DNA of 64,000 bases, from assembly GCF_002095485.1 (NCBI RefSeq), contig NZ_MLFS01000008.1, forward strand, positions 45,786-109,785, read 5' to 3'. This stretch comes from Pantoea wallisii (GTDB lineage Bacteria; Pseudomonadota; Gammaproteobacteria; Enterobacterales; Enterobacteriaceae). The translations under genes were made by a program, and so were the position numbers. Below, piece by piece: positions 39,121 to 49,790 of the stretch (its first letter is position 1; every line of letters begins with the position of its first letter). The notes below the pieces were generated by a model. It did not search any database and was not told the DNA's origin. It saw only the letters and a list, made by a program, of their open reading frames with translations.

Positions 39121-42100
39121 ATGTCGAACTTTTTTATCGACCGCCCCATTTTTGCCTGGGTGCTGGCTATTTTGCTGTGCTTGTGCGGCACGCTGGCCAT
39201 CATTGCGCTGCCGGTTGAGCAATATCCTGACCTTGCGCCACCCAATGTGCGCATCACCGCCAACTATCCGGGCGCCTCGGCGCAGACGCTGGAAAACACC
39301 GTTACGCAAGTTATCGAACAGAACATGACCGGCATCGATAACCTGATGTACATGTCCTCTAACAGCAGCAACACCGGTCAGGCGCAGATTACCCTTACGT
39401 TTACCGCCGGTACCAATCCGGATGAAGCCCGTCAGCAGGTGCAGAACCAGCTGCAAAGTGCGCTGCGCAAACTGCCGGCCGCGGTGCAGTCACAAGGGGT
39501 CACGGTGAACAAAACCGGTGACAGCAACATCCTGATGATCGCCTTCGTCTCCACCGATGGCAGCATGGATAAACAGGATATTTCGGACTATGTCGCCAGT
39601 AATATTCAGGACCCGCTCAGCCGTATTGATGGCGTCGGACAGGTGGATGCCTACGGTTCGCAGTATGCGATGCGCATCTGGCTCGATCCCAATAAGCTGA
39701 TTAACTATGCGCTGACCACGGATGATGTGGTGAGCGCAATTGAAGCGCAAAACACGCAGGTCGCGGTGGGCCAGGTTGGCGGTCTGCCTGCAGTGGATAA
39801 GCAGGCGCTTAACGCCACGGTAAATGCGCAATCTATGCTGCAGACGCCGGAGCAGTTTCGCGCCATTACGTTGAGAACCAATACCGACGGCTCGGTTGTG
39901 ACGCTGGGCGACGTGGCGGATATCGCCATGGGCGCAGAGAAGTATGACTATCTCAGCCGTTACAATGGTCAGCCGGCGTCCGGTCTTGGTATCAAGCTGG
40001 CTTCCGGCGCGAACGAAATGAACACCGATAAGCTGGTACGCGCGCGCGTGGAGGAGCTCTCCCGCTACTTCCCGCACGGGCTGGAAGCCAAAGTGGCGTT
40101 CGAAACCACCCCGTTCGTTAAAGCCTCAATTAAAGACGTAGTGAAAACCCTGCTGGAAGCGATCCTGCTGGTGTTCCTGGTGATGTACCTGTTCCTGCAA
40201 AACTTCCGGGCAACGCTGATTCCAACCATTGCCGTCCCGGTGGTGCTGCTTGGTACTTTTGCCGTGCTGTATGCCTGCGGCTTCAGTATTAACACGCTCA
40301 CCATGTTCGCCATGGTGCTGGCGATTGGGCTACTGGTTGATGACGCTATCGTCGTGGTAGAGAACGTCGAGCGCATCATGAGCGAGGAGGGTTTGTCACC
40401 GCGCGCGGCCACGCGCAAATCAATGGGGCAGATTCAGGGCGCGTTAGTCGGGATTGCCCTGGTGCTGTCGGCGGTTTTTGTACCGATGGCGTTCTTTGGC
40501 GGCACCGTCGGCGCTATCTATCGTCAGTTTTCCATTACCATCGTTTCGGCGATGGTGCTGTCGGTACTGGTCGCCATGGTTCTGACGCCCGCGCTGTGCG
40601 CCACCCTGCTCAAACCGCTGCAGCAGGGTGAACACCATGGTCGCCGGGGTTTCTTCGGCTGGTTTAACCGCACCTTTAACAGCAGCGCTGACCGTTACGA
40701 GCGTGGCGTGGCGCGCATTCTGGTAAAGGGCGGCCGCTGGTTGCTGATCTATCTCGCTATTATTGGCCTGATGGCGTTTCTGTTTATCCGCCTGCCCACC
40801 TCGTTTCTGCCGCTGGAGGATCGCGGCGTATTCCTGACGCAGGTGCAGCTGCCGCCGGGCTCCACGCTGCAGCAGACGTCGCGCGTGGTAGCGAAAGTGG
40901 AGAACTACTACCTGACGGAGGAGAAAGAGAACGTGCTGTCAGTGTTCTCCACTATCGGGGCAGGTCCGGGCGGGAACGGGCAGAACGTGGCGCGCCTGTT
41001 TGTGCGGTTAAAGGATTGGGAGGCGCGCCCCGGCAGCGATCGCACGTCGTTCGCCATTATTGACCGCGCAACCAAAGCCTTTCAGAAGATCAATGAGGCG
41101 CGTGTTATCGCCAGCAGCCCGCCCGCCATTACCGGCATGGGCAGCTCGTCCGGTTTTGATATGGAGCTGCAGGATCACGGCGGCATCGGGCACACGCAGC
41201 TGATGGCGATGCGCGACAAGCTGCTGGCGCTGGCGGAGAGCAATCCGGCGCTGTCACGCGTGCGTCACAACGGGCTCGACGACAGCCCGCAGCTGCAAAT
41301 TGATGTCGACCAGCGTAAAGCGCAGGCGCTGGGCGTCTCGCTGGATACCCTTAATGACACCCTGACGACCGCGTGGGGCTCAACCTATGTTAATGATTTC
41401 CTCGATCGCGGCCGCGTGAAGAAAGTGTACGTGCAGGCCGCGCCAGAATTCCGCATGTTGCCGGGTGATATCAATAAATGGTACGTGCGTAACAGCAGCG
41501 GCGGCATGGTGCCCTTCTCGGCGTTTGCCACCAGCCGCTGGGAGACCGGTTCACCACGTCTTGAGCGCTACAACGGTTACTCTTCGCTGGAGATCGTGGG
41601 CGAAGCCGCGAATGGCGTCAGCAGCGGCACAGCCATGGATGTGATGGAGAAACTGGTGGGCCAGCTGCCGCTCGGCGTCGGCTTCCAGTGGACCGGCGCT
41701 CCTATCAGGAGCGGCTCTCCGGTTCACAGGCTCCGGCGCTGTACGCCATTTCGCTACTGGTGGTGTTCCTGTGTCTCGCCGCCCTGTATGAGAGCTGGTC
41801 AATTCCGTTCTCCGTGATGCTGGTGGTGCCGCTTGGGGTGTTTGGCGCGCTGGTCGCGACCTGGCTGCGCGGGCTGGAGAACGATGTCTATTTCCAGGTG
41901 GGGTTATTAACCGTCATTGGTCTTTCGGCCAAAAACGCAATATTGATTGTGGAGTTTGCCAACGAAATCAACAGCAAAGGACGTGAACTGCTGGAATCAA
42001 CGCTGGAGGCATCGCGCCAGCGCCTGCGTCCGATTCTGATGACCTCACTGGCCTTTATCTTTGGCGTACTGCCGATGGCGATCAGCAGCGGCGCCGGCTC

Positions 42101-42236
42101 CGGCAGCCAGCACGCAGTGGGTACCGGCGTAATGGGCGGGATGATTTCGGCCACGGTGCTGGCAATTTTCTTTGTGCCGCTGTTCTTTGTGCTGGTGCGG
42201 CGTCGCTTCCCGCTGCGGGAGAAGCCGAAGGATTAG
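39121..42236 (+). CDS. acrD: RND multidrug/aminoglycoside efflux pump AcrD (one apparent 1-bp frameshift)
   Basis: Inner-membrane proton-driven pump that works with AcrA and TolC. The N-terminal helix [18 protein letters not shown], the proton-relay aspartates in [16 protein letters not shown], and two large periplasmic loops are present. The frame breaks near 41696: adding one C (GGCGCTCC to GGCCGCTCC) gives [26 protein letters not shown] and a complete 1038-aa protein (E. coli 1037). AcrD rather than AcrB is indicated by sequence and by the context narQ-acrD-(island)-ypfM-yffB-dapE. Its last 22 codons and terminator are duplicated at 59361-59475, at the other end of the Tc island. Confidence 0.92.
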
Positions 42237-42282
42237 CGTCAATAAAAAGCCGCCAGGGGTGACCGTGGCGGCTTTATTGTTG
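42168..42282 (+). repeat. Left 115-bp direct repeat bounding the Tc island
   Basis: This segment is repeated at 59361-59475 with one difference (C at 42237, T at 59430). It contains the last 22 codons and stop of acrD plus the downstream hairpin. Left of it lies intact acrD, right of it the AT-rich island. This is what integration at, or recombination through, the acrD 3' end would leave. Confidence 0.93.
42243..42281 (+). terminator. Rho-independent terminator of acrD
   Basis: AAAGCCGCCA...TGGCGGCTTT forms a strong stem followed by ATTGTTG, seven bases after the acrD stop. An identical copy stands at 59436-59474 inside the right repeat. Confidence 0.85.
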
Positions 42283-42423
42283 CACCTTCTGACCAAAAAG
42301 AGGCCGCAGTGAGAAAGTGAAACTATTAATGATTCAGGTAATGTCATCTATCAGCTAATGAAAAGAAATGTACCCTGCTTATTAAGCCTGATACTTATAA
42401 ACTTATAGAAAGTAATTTTAGCT

Positions 42424-42921
42424 TTACATACATGGCCATATTCTTAATGTCGGACTCGTAACAGAAGCACCCCTTGGATCCCTATCTTTGAATAACGGAC
42501 TGGGAGGATTGGTTGTATTTAAATACAAATCACTACTTGCATCCACTTCATATGTATACATACTCATACTATTATTCTCTTCAACGCCGATCACTCCCTG
42601 TGAAGCACCCCACTTTGAGGATTTTTCGATCATAAAATCGTATGCTTTTCCCCAGTCAGTTTCCGCTTGCGGCGCATACTTTTGTATGACATGGTAACTT
42701 TGATGTAATGTGTTTTCGGGTGGCGTTACGCTATTAATACCACTCATGTTCCCGGATTGGTAATCCAGCACACCTAAAGAACCCGAGTAGTCCCTCATTA
42801 CCACGACAACATGTCCGGCGCTGGGTGAATAGGTATTTTGAGCCGTATTCGGCGGACGCACGTAAGCCAGCCCTAATGCCTCCATACTCGATAAGGCCTT
42901 ATCCATGTAATCGTATGTTTC
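42424..42921 (-). pseudogene. C-terminal part of the TcC toxin domain, cut off by an ochre codon
   Basis: This reading frame is the exact in-frame continuation of the TccC gene past TAA 42922-42924; the next codons read ETYDYMDKALSSMEAL. It encodes about 165 residues including AGHVVVVMRD and LGVLDYQSG, which look like the histidine and aspartate parts of a papain-fold toxin. The ATG at 42906 has no ribosome-binding site, so it is probably not an independent gene. With one sense codon in place of TAA, TccC would be 965 aa, the usual length of the family. Confidence 0.75.
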
Positions 42922-45321
42922 TTACCAGGCTCCAGCCGCACCAGTGAAACTGCTATTAAACTCTCGTGATACCGGCATGACACCCACACGCATCATTAAA
43001 GTAAGCATCTCATCTATACTGGCCGAATCCTGCTGCATATTTTGCGTCTGAGAAACTAAATCCTGGACGGTCTGATTTGTTAGTGCCGCCGCGGTGCAGT
43101 AATAACAGTTTTGATTTAATCCATAAGGGTTAAGGCTGTCAGATGCACCCTTAAAACTGGAGTAAGTATTCATTCCATATTGCGTTGTAAAATTCATGCG
43201 AGCTGGTGTATAGCCCCTAGTTTTGGCAGCAGCGTCCATCTTATTTTGCCAATCCAGCTCAGTAAACATTCCAGCATTATCCCGGAATGTCACCGGGTTG
43301 TTCATAACCATTTTATATAGGTTCAGCCCATCCACTGTCCCTGCCGGATCAGTACTAAGCCAGCGTCCTGCCCAGGGCTGATAATATCTGTAACCGTAAT
43401 AATATAAACCCGTTGCGTCGCGCTCTTTCCCTGAATAACGCGCCATCTTGTAATCCATTTCTACCCGGTTACGTCCTGCTTTAACAGCGGTGCCGCCGTA
43501 TGGGTAATACTCTTCAACGCTGATAACATCGCCGTCACCATCCAGCTCAAGCGTACCGCTGCCTACCAGGTCATTATAGCCGTAGCGTATCTGGTTATTA
43601 CTGATTTCAGCCGGGCAACCGCTTTCCCAATGCAAAACACGCGCGTCTGCCCGCCCCGCCTTACCCATATTAATGATCTGTAGCATCTCTGTTTCAGTAC
43701 TTCCAATCGTGGTGGTGCGTAGTTCCAACCCGGGCAGATAAAGCACCCGCTGCGTCTGTGTAGTGCTGCCTTTTTTTTGTCTGGACAATTTAATCACGCG
43801 CTGGCTATTGCCATCGTAGCGATACACCTCCTGGTCAGAGGCATCGCCATCGCGTGCCACAGGGGTGACTTGCTGCAACTCATTACGATGTGTCCAGACA
43901 AGCTTCTGACCTGGCATCAGCCATGACTGTTGTCCGCCTGCAGTGAATAACGCATCCACTTCTTCTGGATTTTCAGTAAGCGTACTCAGTACCCCCCGAT
44001 TGCTGTGGTTACTTATCGTGAAATTCTTCGTATAGCAGTTATTGGCAGCAGGAGCATGATGCTTTATTTGTGTCAGATTCCCGGCTTCATCATAGCTATA
44101 GTGACGCAGGTAGTGGGTAAGGGCAGAGCTATCGGTAAAAGCGGCCGTAAAGGGTGAGCGGCTGCTCTGCTGGCCTGCATCAGCCATTTCACGCCCTGTC
44201 GCACTGACAAGCTGGTATAGGCTGTCGTAAATGTATGCGTTTTTCGGAACTATTTTCTGATTACGCCAGAAGCGGGTTTCTTCCGCGTCATTACTGGTAT
44301 GCATTACGTTACCCACCGGGTCATACTCAAAGCGCAAATCCTGTAACAATTTCTGGCCAGAGGGATGCCCAGCCAGGCGCTCCGTTCTGACACCAGCCAG
44401 ACGCTGTGTATCCGCAAAATAGCTGTAGGTGGTCACTACACCATTGCCGTGCTCTTCACGCTGCTTCTTTCCATCAGCAGTATACTCTACTGATTTTATA
44501 ACCATTTTCTCCGTGTCGTTCTTCAGTTTTAGTCCGCTGCTGGCCAGTCTGCCCGCCACGTCATAAGTGACCCGCTGAATGTTATCTTTAGCATCAAAAA
44601 TGAGCAGCGGCTCCCCGGCAGCATCCACCGTCGTTCGGGTAGTGAAAGTTTCTACCTGCAGTCGTTTATTCCATTCTGACGCATCCTGCCCCTGCCAGTC
44701 GGCCATGGTGGCCGAAGCATCCGTATCCTTTAAAAATCGGCGGGTAACAGAACTCGGTACCCCCGTCAGAGTAATGCTTTCCGTCTTCACGAGACCGGCG
44801 GTATCGTAATGACAGACAAGGGCTCCGGCCAGATTTCGCACCTTATTTTCAACACCGCCTCTGCCATAAACGAAGCGCTCTGTGATACAGGCAGCTTCAT
44901 CACCTATACGCTCTGTGACAGAAAGCAGGCGCCCGGCCAGAGTTCTCTCCTCATAAGTAAAATTTTTAGTCACGGCACAGTTTGTACTTTCATCCGCAAC
45001 ATCGATGTTACTGATGACAAGGAGCGGCTGGCCGGTAACGTCACTCAGTGAGAGGGAAGTACCTGCATCAGCGCTCTGTGTGAGCAAAGGCGCCCCGTTC
45101 AGGCCCGTCAGATACCTGAAATTCACATGTCCGGCATGGTGCAGACGGGGGTCGGCGCTCTGGGCTGGAAATCCACGCTCGTTAAAAGCATGGCGGGTAA
45201 TACGCTCACAGGTAATATCTGGCGTGTCCGGATGTCGGTGATACCCAATTTCGCGAACGATTTGAGCCCGATTATCGAATACATTGACGGAGGGGGTTCT
45301 GCTGAACAGAGATACATTCAT
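42922..45321 (-). CDS. tccC: Tc toxin component C (TccC/RHS type) truncated by a premature stop
   Basis: TcC joins TcB to form the hollow cocoon that encloses its own C-terminal toxic enzyme before injection through TcA. The first 680 or so residues match Photorhabdus TccC: SLFSRTPSVNVFDNR, YD-repeat RHS sequence, and the core end YSGKERDATGLYYYGYRYYQPW...DPAGTVDGLNLY, the self-cleaving aspartyl protease region. The variable cargo then begins and has NCYYCTAAAL (Cys739/Cys742), a likely nucleophile, before the TAA at 42922. The start at 45321 follows GGGAG; 799 aa as it stands. Without the His/Asp half the cargo should be inactive; the RHS shell may still assemble. It could be a recent mutation, a sequence error, or read-through. 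Confidence 0.88.
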   Translation of the reverse strand: MNVSLFSRTPSVNVFDNRAQIVREIGYHRHPDTPDITCERITRHAFNERGFPAQSADPRLHHAGHVNFRYLTGLNGAPLLTQSADAGTSLSLSDVTGQPLLVISNIDVADESTNCAVTKNFTYEERTLAGRLLSVTERIGDEAACITERFVYGRGGVENKVRNLAGALVCHYDTAGLVKTESITLTGVPSSVTRRFLKDTDASATMADWQGQDASEWNKRLQVETFTTRTTVDAAGEPLLIFDAKDNIQRVTYDVAGRLASSGLKLKNDTEKMVIKSVEYTADGKKQREEHGNGVVTTYSYFADTQRLAGVRTERLAGHPSGQKLLQDLRFEYDPVGNVMHTSNDAEETRFWRNQKIVPKNAYIYDSLYQLVSATGREMADAGQQSSRSPFTAAFTDSSALTHYLRHYSYDEAGNLTQIKHHAPAANNCYTKNFTISNHSNRGVLSTLTENPEEVDALFTAGGQQSWLMPGQKLVWTHRNELQQVTPVARDGDASDQEVYRYDGNSQRVIKLSRQKKGSTTQTQRVLYLPGLELRTTTIGSTETEMLQIINMGKAGRADARVLHWESGCPAEISNNQIRYGYNDLVGSGTLELDGDGDVISVEEYYPYGGTAVKAGRNRVEMDYKMARYSGKERDATGLYYYGYRYYQPWAGRWLSTDPAGTVDGLNLYKMVMNNPVTFRDNAGMFTELDWQNKMDAAAKTRGYTPARMNFTTQYGMNTYSSFKGASDSLNPYGLNQNCYYCTAAALTNQTVQDLVSQTQNMQQDSASIDEMLTLMMRVGVMPVSREFNSSFTGAAGAW

Positions 45322-45428
45322 GGGGGGCTCCCGGTTATGTTGTGTCGCCATCAGAGCTATGTATGAAAGCCACACAACAGGTTCACGTTATATAGGGTGG
45401 TAATCCTGAAATTTAGCTGTGATTGTCT

Positions 45429-48400
45429 CTACACCTGCCGGTTCAAGACTTCCTCTGCCAGATCATTCTCATCATACGCAACAGTAAACCAGGGAAAGTA
45501 CTGTGTACGCTGCTCCCAGCCTGCGGCTTTTATTACCTTTATCACCCGCCCAAGTGCATCATAGATATGAGTATCCGCATAAAGACCTTCGCGCGCGCTG
45601 TCGTCATAGACCGGACGCCAATCATTCAGGTAAAACGGCAGCCAGGTTTGCACCGGCTGTCCCTTGTTGTCATATACCGTCTTGCCTGTTACCGCCCAGC
45701 GCGTATTTGCATGCGCTGTAACCGCCCTACCTTTTTCATCAACAACCAGTCCCCCGTTGGCTGAGCGTAAAAACGCCTCACCTGCAGGATTCAACACGGA
45801 CGTTTGCAACTGTCGACCTGCACCGTCACTGTAGGTAATCCTAATGCGCACCTTTTGTAATGGGTCATCGTCGTAGCGATCGCTTTGCAGGCTGATGATA
45901 TGTACGGGCTCACACCCTTCGCGGATATTGATCTCCCGGAGGCCGTGCTCCCGGATAAAGCGCCGCAGCGCCAGTTCGCCCGTACGCTCTGTTCCCGGGA
46001 TGCTGCCATCCGCGTTTCTTTTGAGCGGCATCCAGCTGTCTGCAACGATATGCTGCGCGGTGGCAATAGGGATATTTTTCAGCTTCAAAAAGCCGGCGAC
46101 GTCGGCAGGCGGCGTGAAGTCGCCCTGGCTGTAACCCGTCTCTATCACTTTATTCTCTTCGATACTGAACTCGGTTCCACGGAAGCGGCCATACGAAAAG
46201 CGCCCCCACACATCCAGTGCCACACTCTGCACGTTATCATTTGGGTCAGTAATGGCTGTCACGCTCCAGGTGCGCCAGTCATACTCATAGGTGGACGTAA
46301 GCCCTGCCGCATCTCTGAGGGTGTGAATAACCTGGTAATTCTCATGCCAGGCGATCTGCGTTTCACCTGACAGTTCACTGGGGCGAAAAGCGATCTGGCG
46401 GAAAAATGCCCGGGCGCTGCCGTACCGCGCCAGGTTGTGTCTGCCACTCCATAACGCTTTCCCATCCAGCTGAATCTGTCTGTATCCTCCCCGGAGCAGG
46501 AGTTCGTTAAGCTCACTCTCTCCCATCATGCTGCTGAACATGCCGAGCGATTCCGGCTCCAGCATGGCCGTTTCGGTATAGGCCACCAGTGCCTGCCTGG
46601 TGGGCAGCCCGGCGATTGTCTCATCGTCCGTATACCATGCGGTGCGCGTATACCCGCCCAGCGTCGCATCAGTCGGAACCTTGGGCAGTGTCTCCACGCT
46701 GAATCCGCCTTCCGGCACCTGACCGGGCGTGAGCTGAACGATATCCGAGCGCTGACTCTGGATCACGCCTGTTAAGTGGCAACTGCCGGTGCGCAGGTTA
46801 CAGATTTCATTGCGATGATGCGTCAGCCATAGGGTATTTTGCTGTTCATCACGGCTTGCGCTGACCAGACCCGCCGGCAGCGAGTCCGGATAAACGTCAG
46901 GCTGTATTAGCGAAGGCAGTCGCGGGTAGCGCACATCAGCCTGATGCAGGATGCCGCCATATTCATCCTGCTGAAGTACCAGCGACTGCGAAACCACGGG
47001 ATCGGAGGCAATCCGTTCCATAGTGAAGTTGAGTGATTCAATTGAGGTAATCAGTGCCGCCGGTTTACGGCTGTCGCGGGTGGCGCAGGCTCGTACCTGC
47101 CAGCGCTGACGGCTGATGCTGTAAGGAATCGCCTCAAGTGCTGAGCCATCAAGGCCATAAACCTCGGTGCGCACAGCAGCGCCTTTTAGCGCTCGCTGCA
47201 GCCAGCGGCGGGTCTCTGCATCCGGCGTATACTCCACCTCATTACCTGCGGCACTTATCTGAGTGAACCGCAGGGGGCGCAGGGAGAACTGTGCTTCAGC
47301 CGAATCGCTGGCATCAAAGGCTCCGGAGGTTTCTGTGTCGAACGCCTCTATTCCGCTCAGGAACCAGCTACGGATCTCAATCGGTGGCGTTTGACAATGT
47401 TCATTCACTTCACTGTCATGCTGGATCAGCCGGGTAAAACCACGGAATTCACGCTCGTGACCGTCCCAGATCCCGCGCTGATACTGCATTTTCCTTATCG
47501 TCACCAGACCACTGATATCATCAATACTGGTGATCTTACTCAGCATATGCACCGGGAAAGGCAACTGGCTGACAGCAGGCTTGCCGGCAGCCAGCAGCGC
47601 GGCTTTCTCATCCAGCCAGCCCTGCGCTGAGCTACGGTACTCCAGCAGCGTGCGGCCGCCAGCGTTGGTACACACTTCAGACAACAACCACGGACGAACA
47701 TCGTTGAAGCGGTATAGCCAGCTGCGCGGTGACATATGCGGCAGGGTCAGCAGCAGCTCCGCAGTTCCCTGCCCCCGCATATCGGTCAGTTGCACTATGC
47801 AGGTGTCATCCAGCTTTACGCCTGCCGGCGCGCTGATCGGCTCAGCTTCGCTGAAATAGTTACCCGAATGGTTAACAAAAACGCGGATTTGTCCAGGCTC
47901 AACGTAGAGAATATCGGTGGTCCCTGAACCATCCGTATCTCCCAGATAAACGCGACTGGCGACAAAATTCTCCACGCTAAAGCCGGGCAGCGTAATGGCT
48001 TCAGCAAAATGGCCATGACCGAGCGACGGCCAGCAGGTCACGCCCTCGCCCGTGATCTCAGCAAGCTGCACCTGCCCGCTGCCTGCAAAGTCGGTAAATG
48101 CCACCAGCCGCTGCTCAGAACTATCGGCAGGCAAAGGCTGTTTACCTTTATAGTCAACCGTAGCGGCACGGCGCCAGCCGCTGGCCGCCGCAGAGGGCCA
48201 GAGACGGACGCTGCGCGGGCCAATCATGGCAATATCCTGCAGGCCGCCGCCAGAGAGATCGACCAACTGCGCCGAAGGATGCTGCAGTTCTGCCGGAATC
48301 GCGGCCAGCGGAATAAACTGGCTCCAGCGTTGATCGGGAGAGAGCGTAAAGCATCCGCTTAGTCCCTCAACATTGACCAGCCACTCAGGGCATCCGTCAC

Positions 48401-49703
48401 CGTCAATATCGGCCAGGCTTCCCGGGTTCAAACCCGGTACCTGCGGCAGGCGCTGTGCGCTGCCCCACGTGACCTCCTCTGTTCCCGGTTTCGCCCGCTG
48501 CGGTGCCCGAAACCACCAGGCGCCCTCATCCTGATAAAGCAGGCCGGGCAATCCTTCACCATAAAGGTCTGCCATTTGCCATCCTGGTGGACAGAATCCA
48601 TTAAGGGCGGGTACCGGCTCCCAGCCAGGCTGCTGGCTCCCCGGCTGGCTGAGCGCGAACTCAACCGGCGGCAGCGGATACGTCTCAACCTCCGGGTTAC
48701 GCACCGCCACCGATACCAGTTCGCTGGTGCGGCCGGTTGATACGTAGCTGAACTCCATACGGGTTATCGGTGACAAAGGGGCACCTGGTGTGGGCCGGCG
48801 TGAAACCGTTACATGCTCACACAGCCGCCGGGTGCGCACGTTAAAACCGTAACGCCAGGAGGAGAGGCAATCTGAGCGTAGCCGGTAGCAGAAGGTTGTC
48901 ACATCCTGAAAGTCCTCCTCCCGGGCGCTCAGTTTATCGTCAGCGACAACGTTACCTGACCAGATACTGCTGAGATAAACATTGCTGACGTGAGGATGCT
49001 GACGTTTCTCCTCTGCGCTAAGCCCGTCGTCAGACTCACCGCCGTAGCGATACAGCACCTTTTCACCCAGCGCATTGACGGTGAGTTCCAGATACCAGCC
49101 GGCCACGCGTGAGGCATCCTGCGGGTTTGCCAGTCGGGCAGTTGCCGAGCGGCCAAAGAGCGACAGGCTGCCATCCGCATGCCACTGCACCCATACCCCT
49201 GGCGACGCTGGTGCCGCCGTTTCTACCCAGTGTTCCAGCGTATCGGCGCGGCTCCCGCTACGTGCTACCCAGCGAGTAACGGTATACGCTACGCTGTCGG
49301 TGCCGAACGGCAATCCGCTCTCCTGCCGCGATGCGGTGTTATCGGGCAAAATCTCTTCACCGTCCGGCCCCGCCAGGCGATCGTCTGCGGTATAGCGTGG
49401 GACGCCGAAGCGGGTCATGCGGAAAATACCAGGAAGAGAGACGTCCCAGCCGGCGCCATACGTCCCGTTGCCGCCGCCAGAGTGATAAGAGAGAGTTAGC
49501 GCCGGAGAGAGTTTCAGCCCGCCGGGGGTCGGTAAAGGGAGCGACCAGCCGGCAGCGCCATCGGGCCCACCCACGGATAACATTCCGCCTCCTGCTGATA
49601 CAGTCCCGCCCCCTTTGGGTAATGAAGGCGGCGTAAAAAGGGGTCCTGCGCGGTCAGGCGTCGGCGTTGAAGCGGGCTCAGAAGTAGTTTGCATTGTGTT
49701 CAT
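45429..49703 (-). CDS. tcdB: Tc toxin component B (TcdB/SpvB type)
   Basis: Linker of the Tc complex: it binds the TcA funnel through a beta-propeller gate and makes half of the toxin cocoon. 1424 aa from the ATG at 49703, which follows AAAGGA. N-terminal SpvB domain (LPKGGGTVSAGGG, SLPLPTPGG, LSYHSGGGNGTYGAGWD), FG-GAP/VCBS-like repeats (about 370-650: DLYGEGLPGLLYQDEGAWWF, DIDGDGCPEWLV, YLGDTDGSGTTDIL), then TcdB middle domains (HMSPRSWLYRF, WDGHEREFRGF, YERIASDP-like ERIASDPVVSQS) and RHS end (ENRWAVTG-like NTRWAVTGKTVYDNKGQP). It is uninterrupted and lies between tcA (87-bp gap) and tccC (107-bp gap). Confidence 0.95.
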   Translation of the reverse strand: MNTMQTTSEPASTPTPDRAGPLFTPPSLPKGGGTVSAGGGMLSVGGPDGAAGWSLPLPTPGGLKLSPALTLSYHSGGGNGTYGAGWDVSLPGIFRMTRFGVPRYTADDRLAGPDGEEILPDNTASRQESGLPFGTDSVAYTVTRWVARSGSRADTLEHWVETAAPASPGVWVQWHADGSLSLFGRSATARLANPQDASRVAGWYLELTVNALGEKVLYRYGGESDDGLSAEEKRQHPHVSNVYLSSIWSGNVVADDKLSAREEDFQDVTTFCYRLRSDCLSSWRYGFNVRTRRLCEHVTVSRRPTPGAPLSPITRMEFSYVSTGRTSELVSVAVRNPEVETYPLPPVEFALSQPGSQQPGWEPVPALNGFCPPGWQMADLYGEGLPGLLYQDEGAWWFRAPQRAKPGTEEVTWGSAQRLPQVPGLNPGSLADIDGDGCPEWLVNVEGLSGCFTLSPDQRWSQFIPLAAIPAELQHPSAQLVDLSGGGLQDIAMIGPRSVRLWPSAAASGWRRAATVDYKGKQPLPADSSEQRLVAFTDFAGSGQVQLAEITGEGVTCWPSLGHGHFAEAITLPGFSVENFVASRVYLGDTDGSGTTDILYVEPGQIRVFVNHSGNYFSEAEPISAPAGVKLDDTCIVQLTDMRGQGTAELLLTLPHMSPRSWLYRFNDVRPWLLSEVCTNAGGRTLLEYRSSAQGWLDEKAALLAAGKPAVSQLPFPVHMLSKITSIDDISGLVTIRKMQYQRGIWDGHEREFRGFTRLIQHDSEVNEHCQTPPIEIRSWFLSGIEAFDTETSGAFDASDSAEAQFSLRPLRFTQISAAGNEVEYTPDAETRRWLQRALKGAAVRTEVYGLDGSALEAIPYSISRQRWQVRACATRDSRKPAALITSIESLNFTMERIASDPVVSQSLVLQQDEYGGILHQADVRYPRLPSLIQPDVYPDSLPAGLVSASRDEQQNTLWLTHHRNEICNLRTGSCHLTGVIQSQRSDIVQLTPGQVPEGGFSVETLPKVPTDATLGGYTRTAWYTDDETIAGLPTRQALVAYTETAMLEPESLGMFSSMMGESELNELLLRGGYRQIQLDGKALWSGRHNLARYGSARAFFRQIAFRPSELSGETQIAWHENYQVIHTLRDAAGLTSTYEYDWRTWSVTAITDPNDNVQSVALDVWGRFSYGRFRGTEFSIEENKVIETGYSQGDFTPPADVAGFLKLKNIPIATAQHIVADSWMPLKRNADGSIPGTERTGELALRRFIREHGLREINIREGCEPVHIISLQSDRYDDDPLQKVRIRITYSDGAGRQLQTSVLNPAGEAFLRSANGGLVVDEKGRAVTAHANTRWAVTGKTVYDNKGQPVQTWLPFYLNDWRPVYDDSAREGLYADTHIYDALGRVIKVIKAAGWEQRTQYFPWFTVAYDENDLAEEVLNRQV

Positions 49704-49790
49704 CAGAAATCCTTTTTCAGTCTTTACAGCGCGCACGCGCTTGCTGTGTAGAAAAAGGCGGCCGATCGGGATGAGCAGCCGCCCGGCCTG

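Noticed and set aside
41688..42236. Independent membrane protein gene at the end of acrD
   Set aside because: It is the C-terminal part of AcrD in the frame after the 1-bp break, with continuous alignment to AcrD on both sides.
42424..42906. A separate small gene, for example an immunity protein, downstream of tccC
   Set aside because: It is in the same frame as tccC across the TAA, lacks a ribosome-binding site, and carries the His/Asp half of the toxin domain; Tc toxins also do not normally carry immunity genes.
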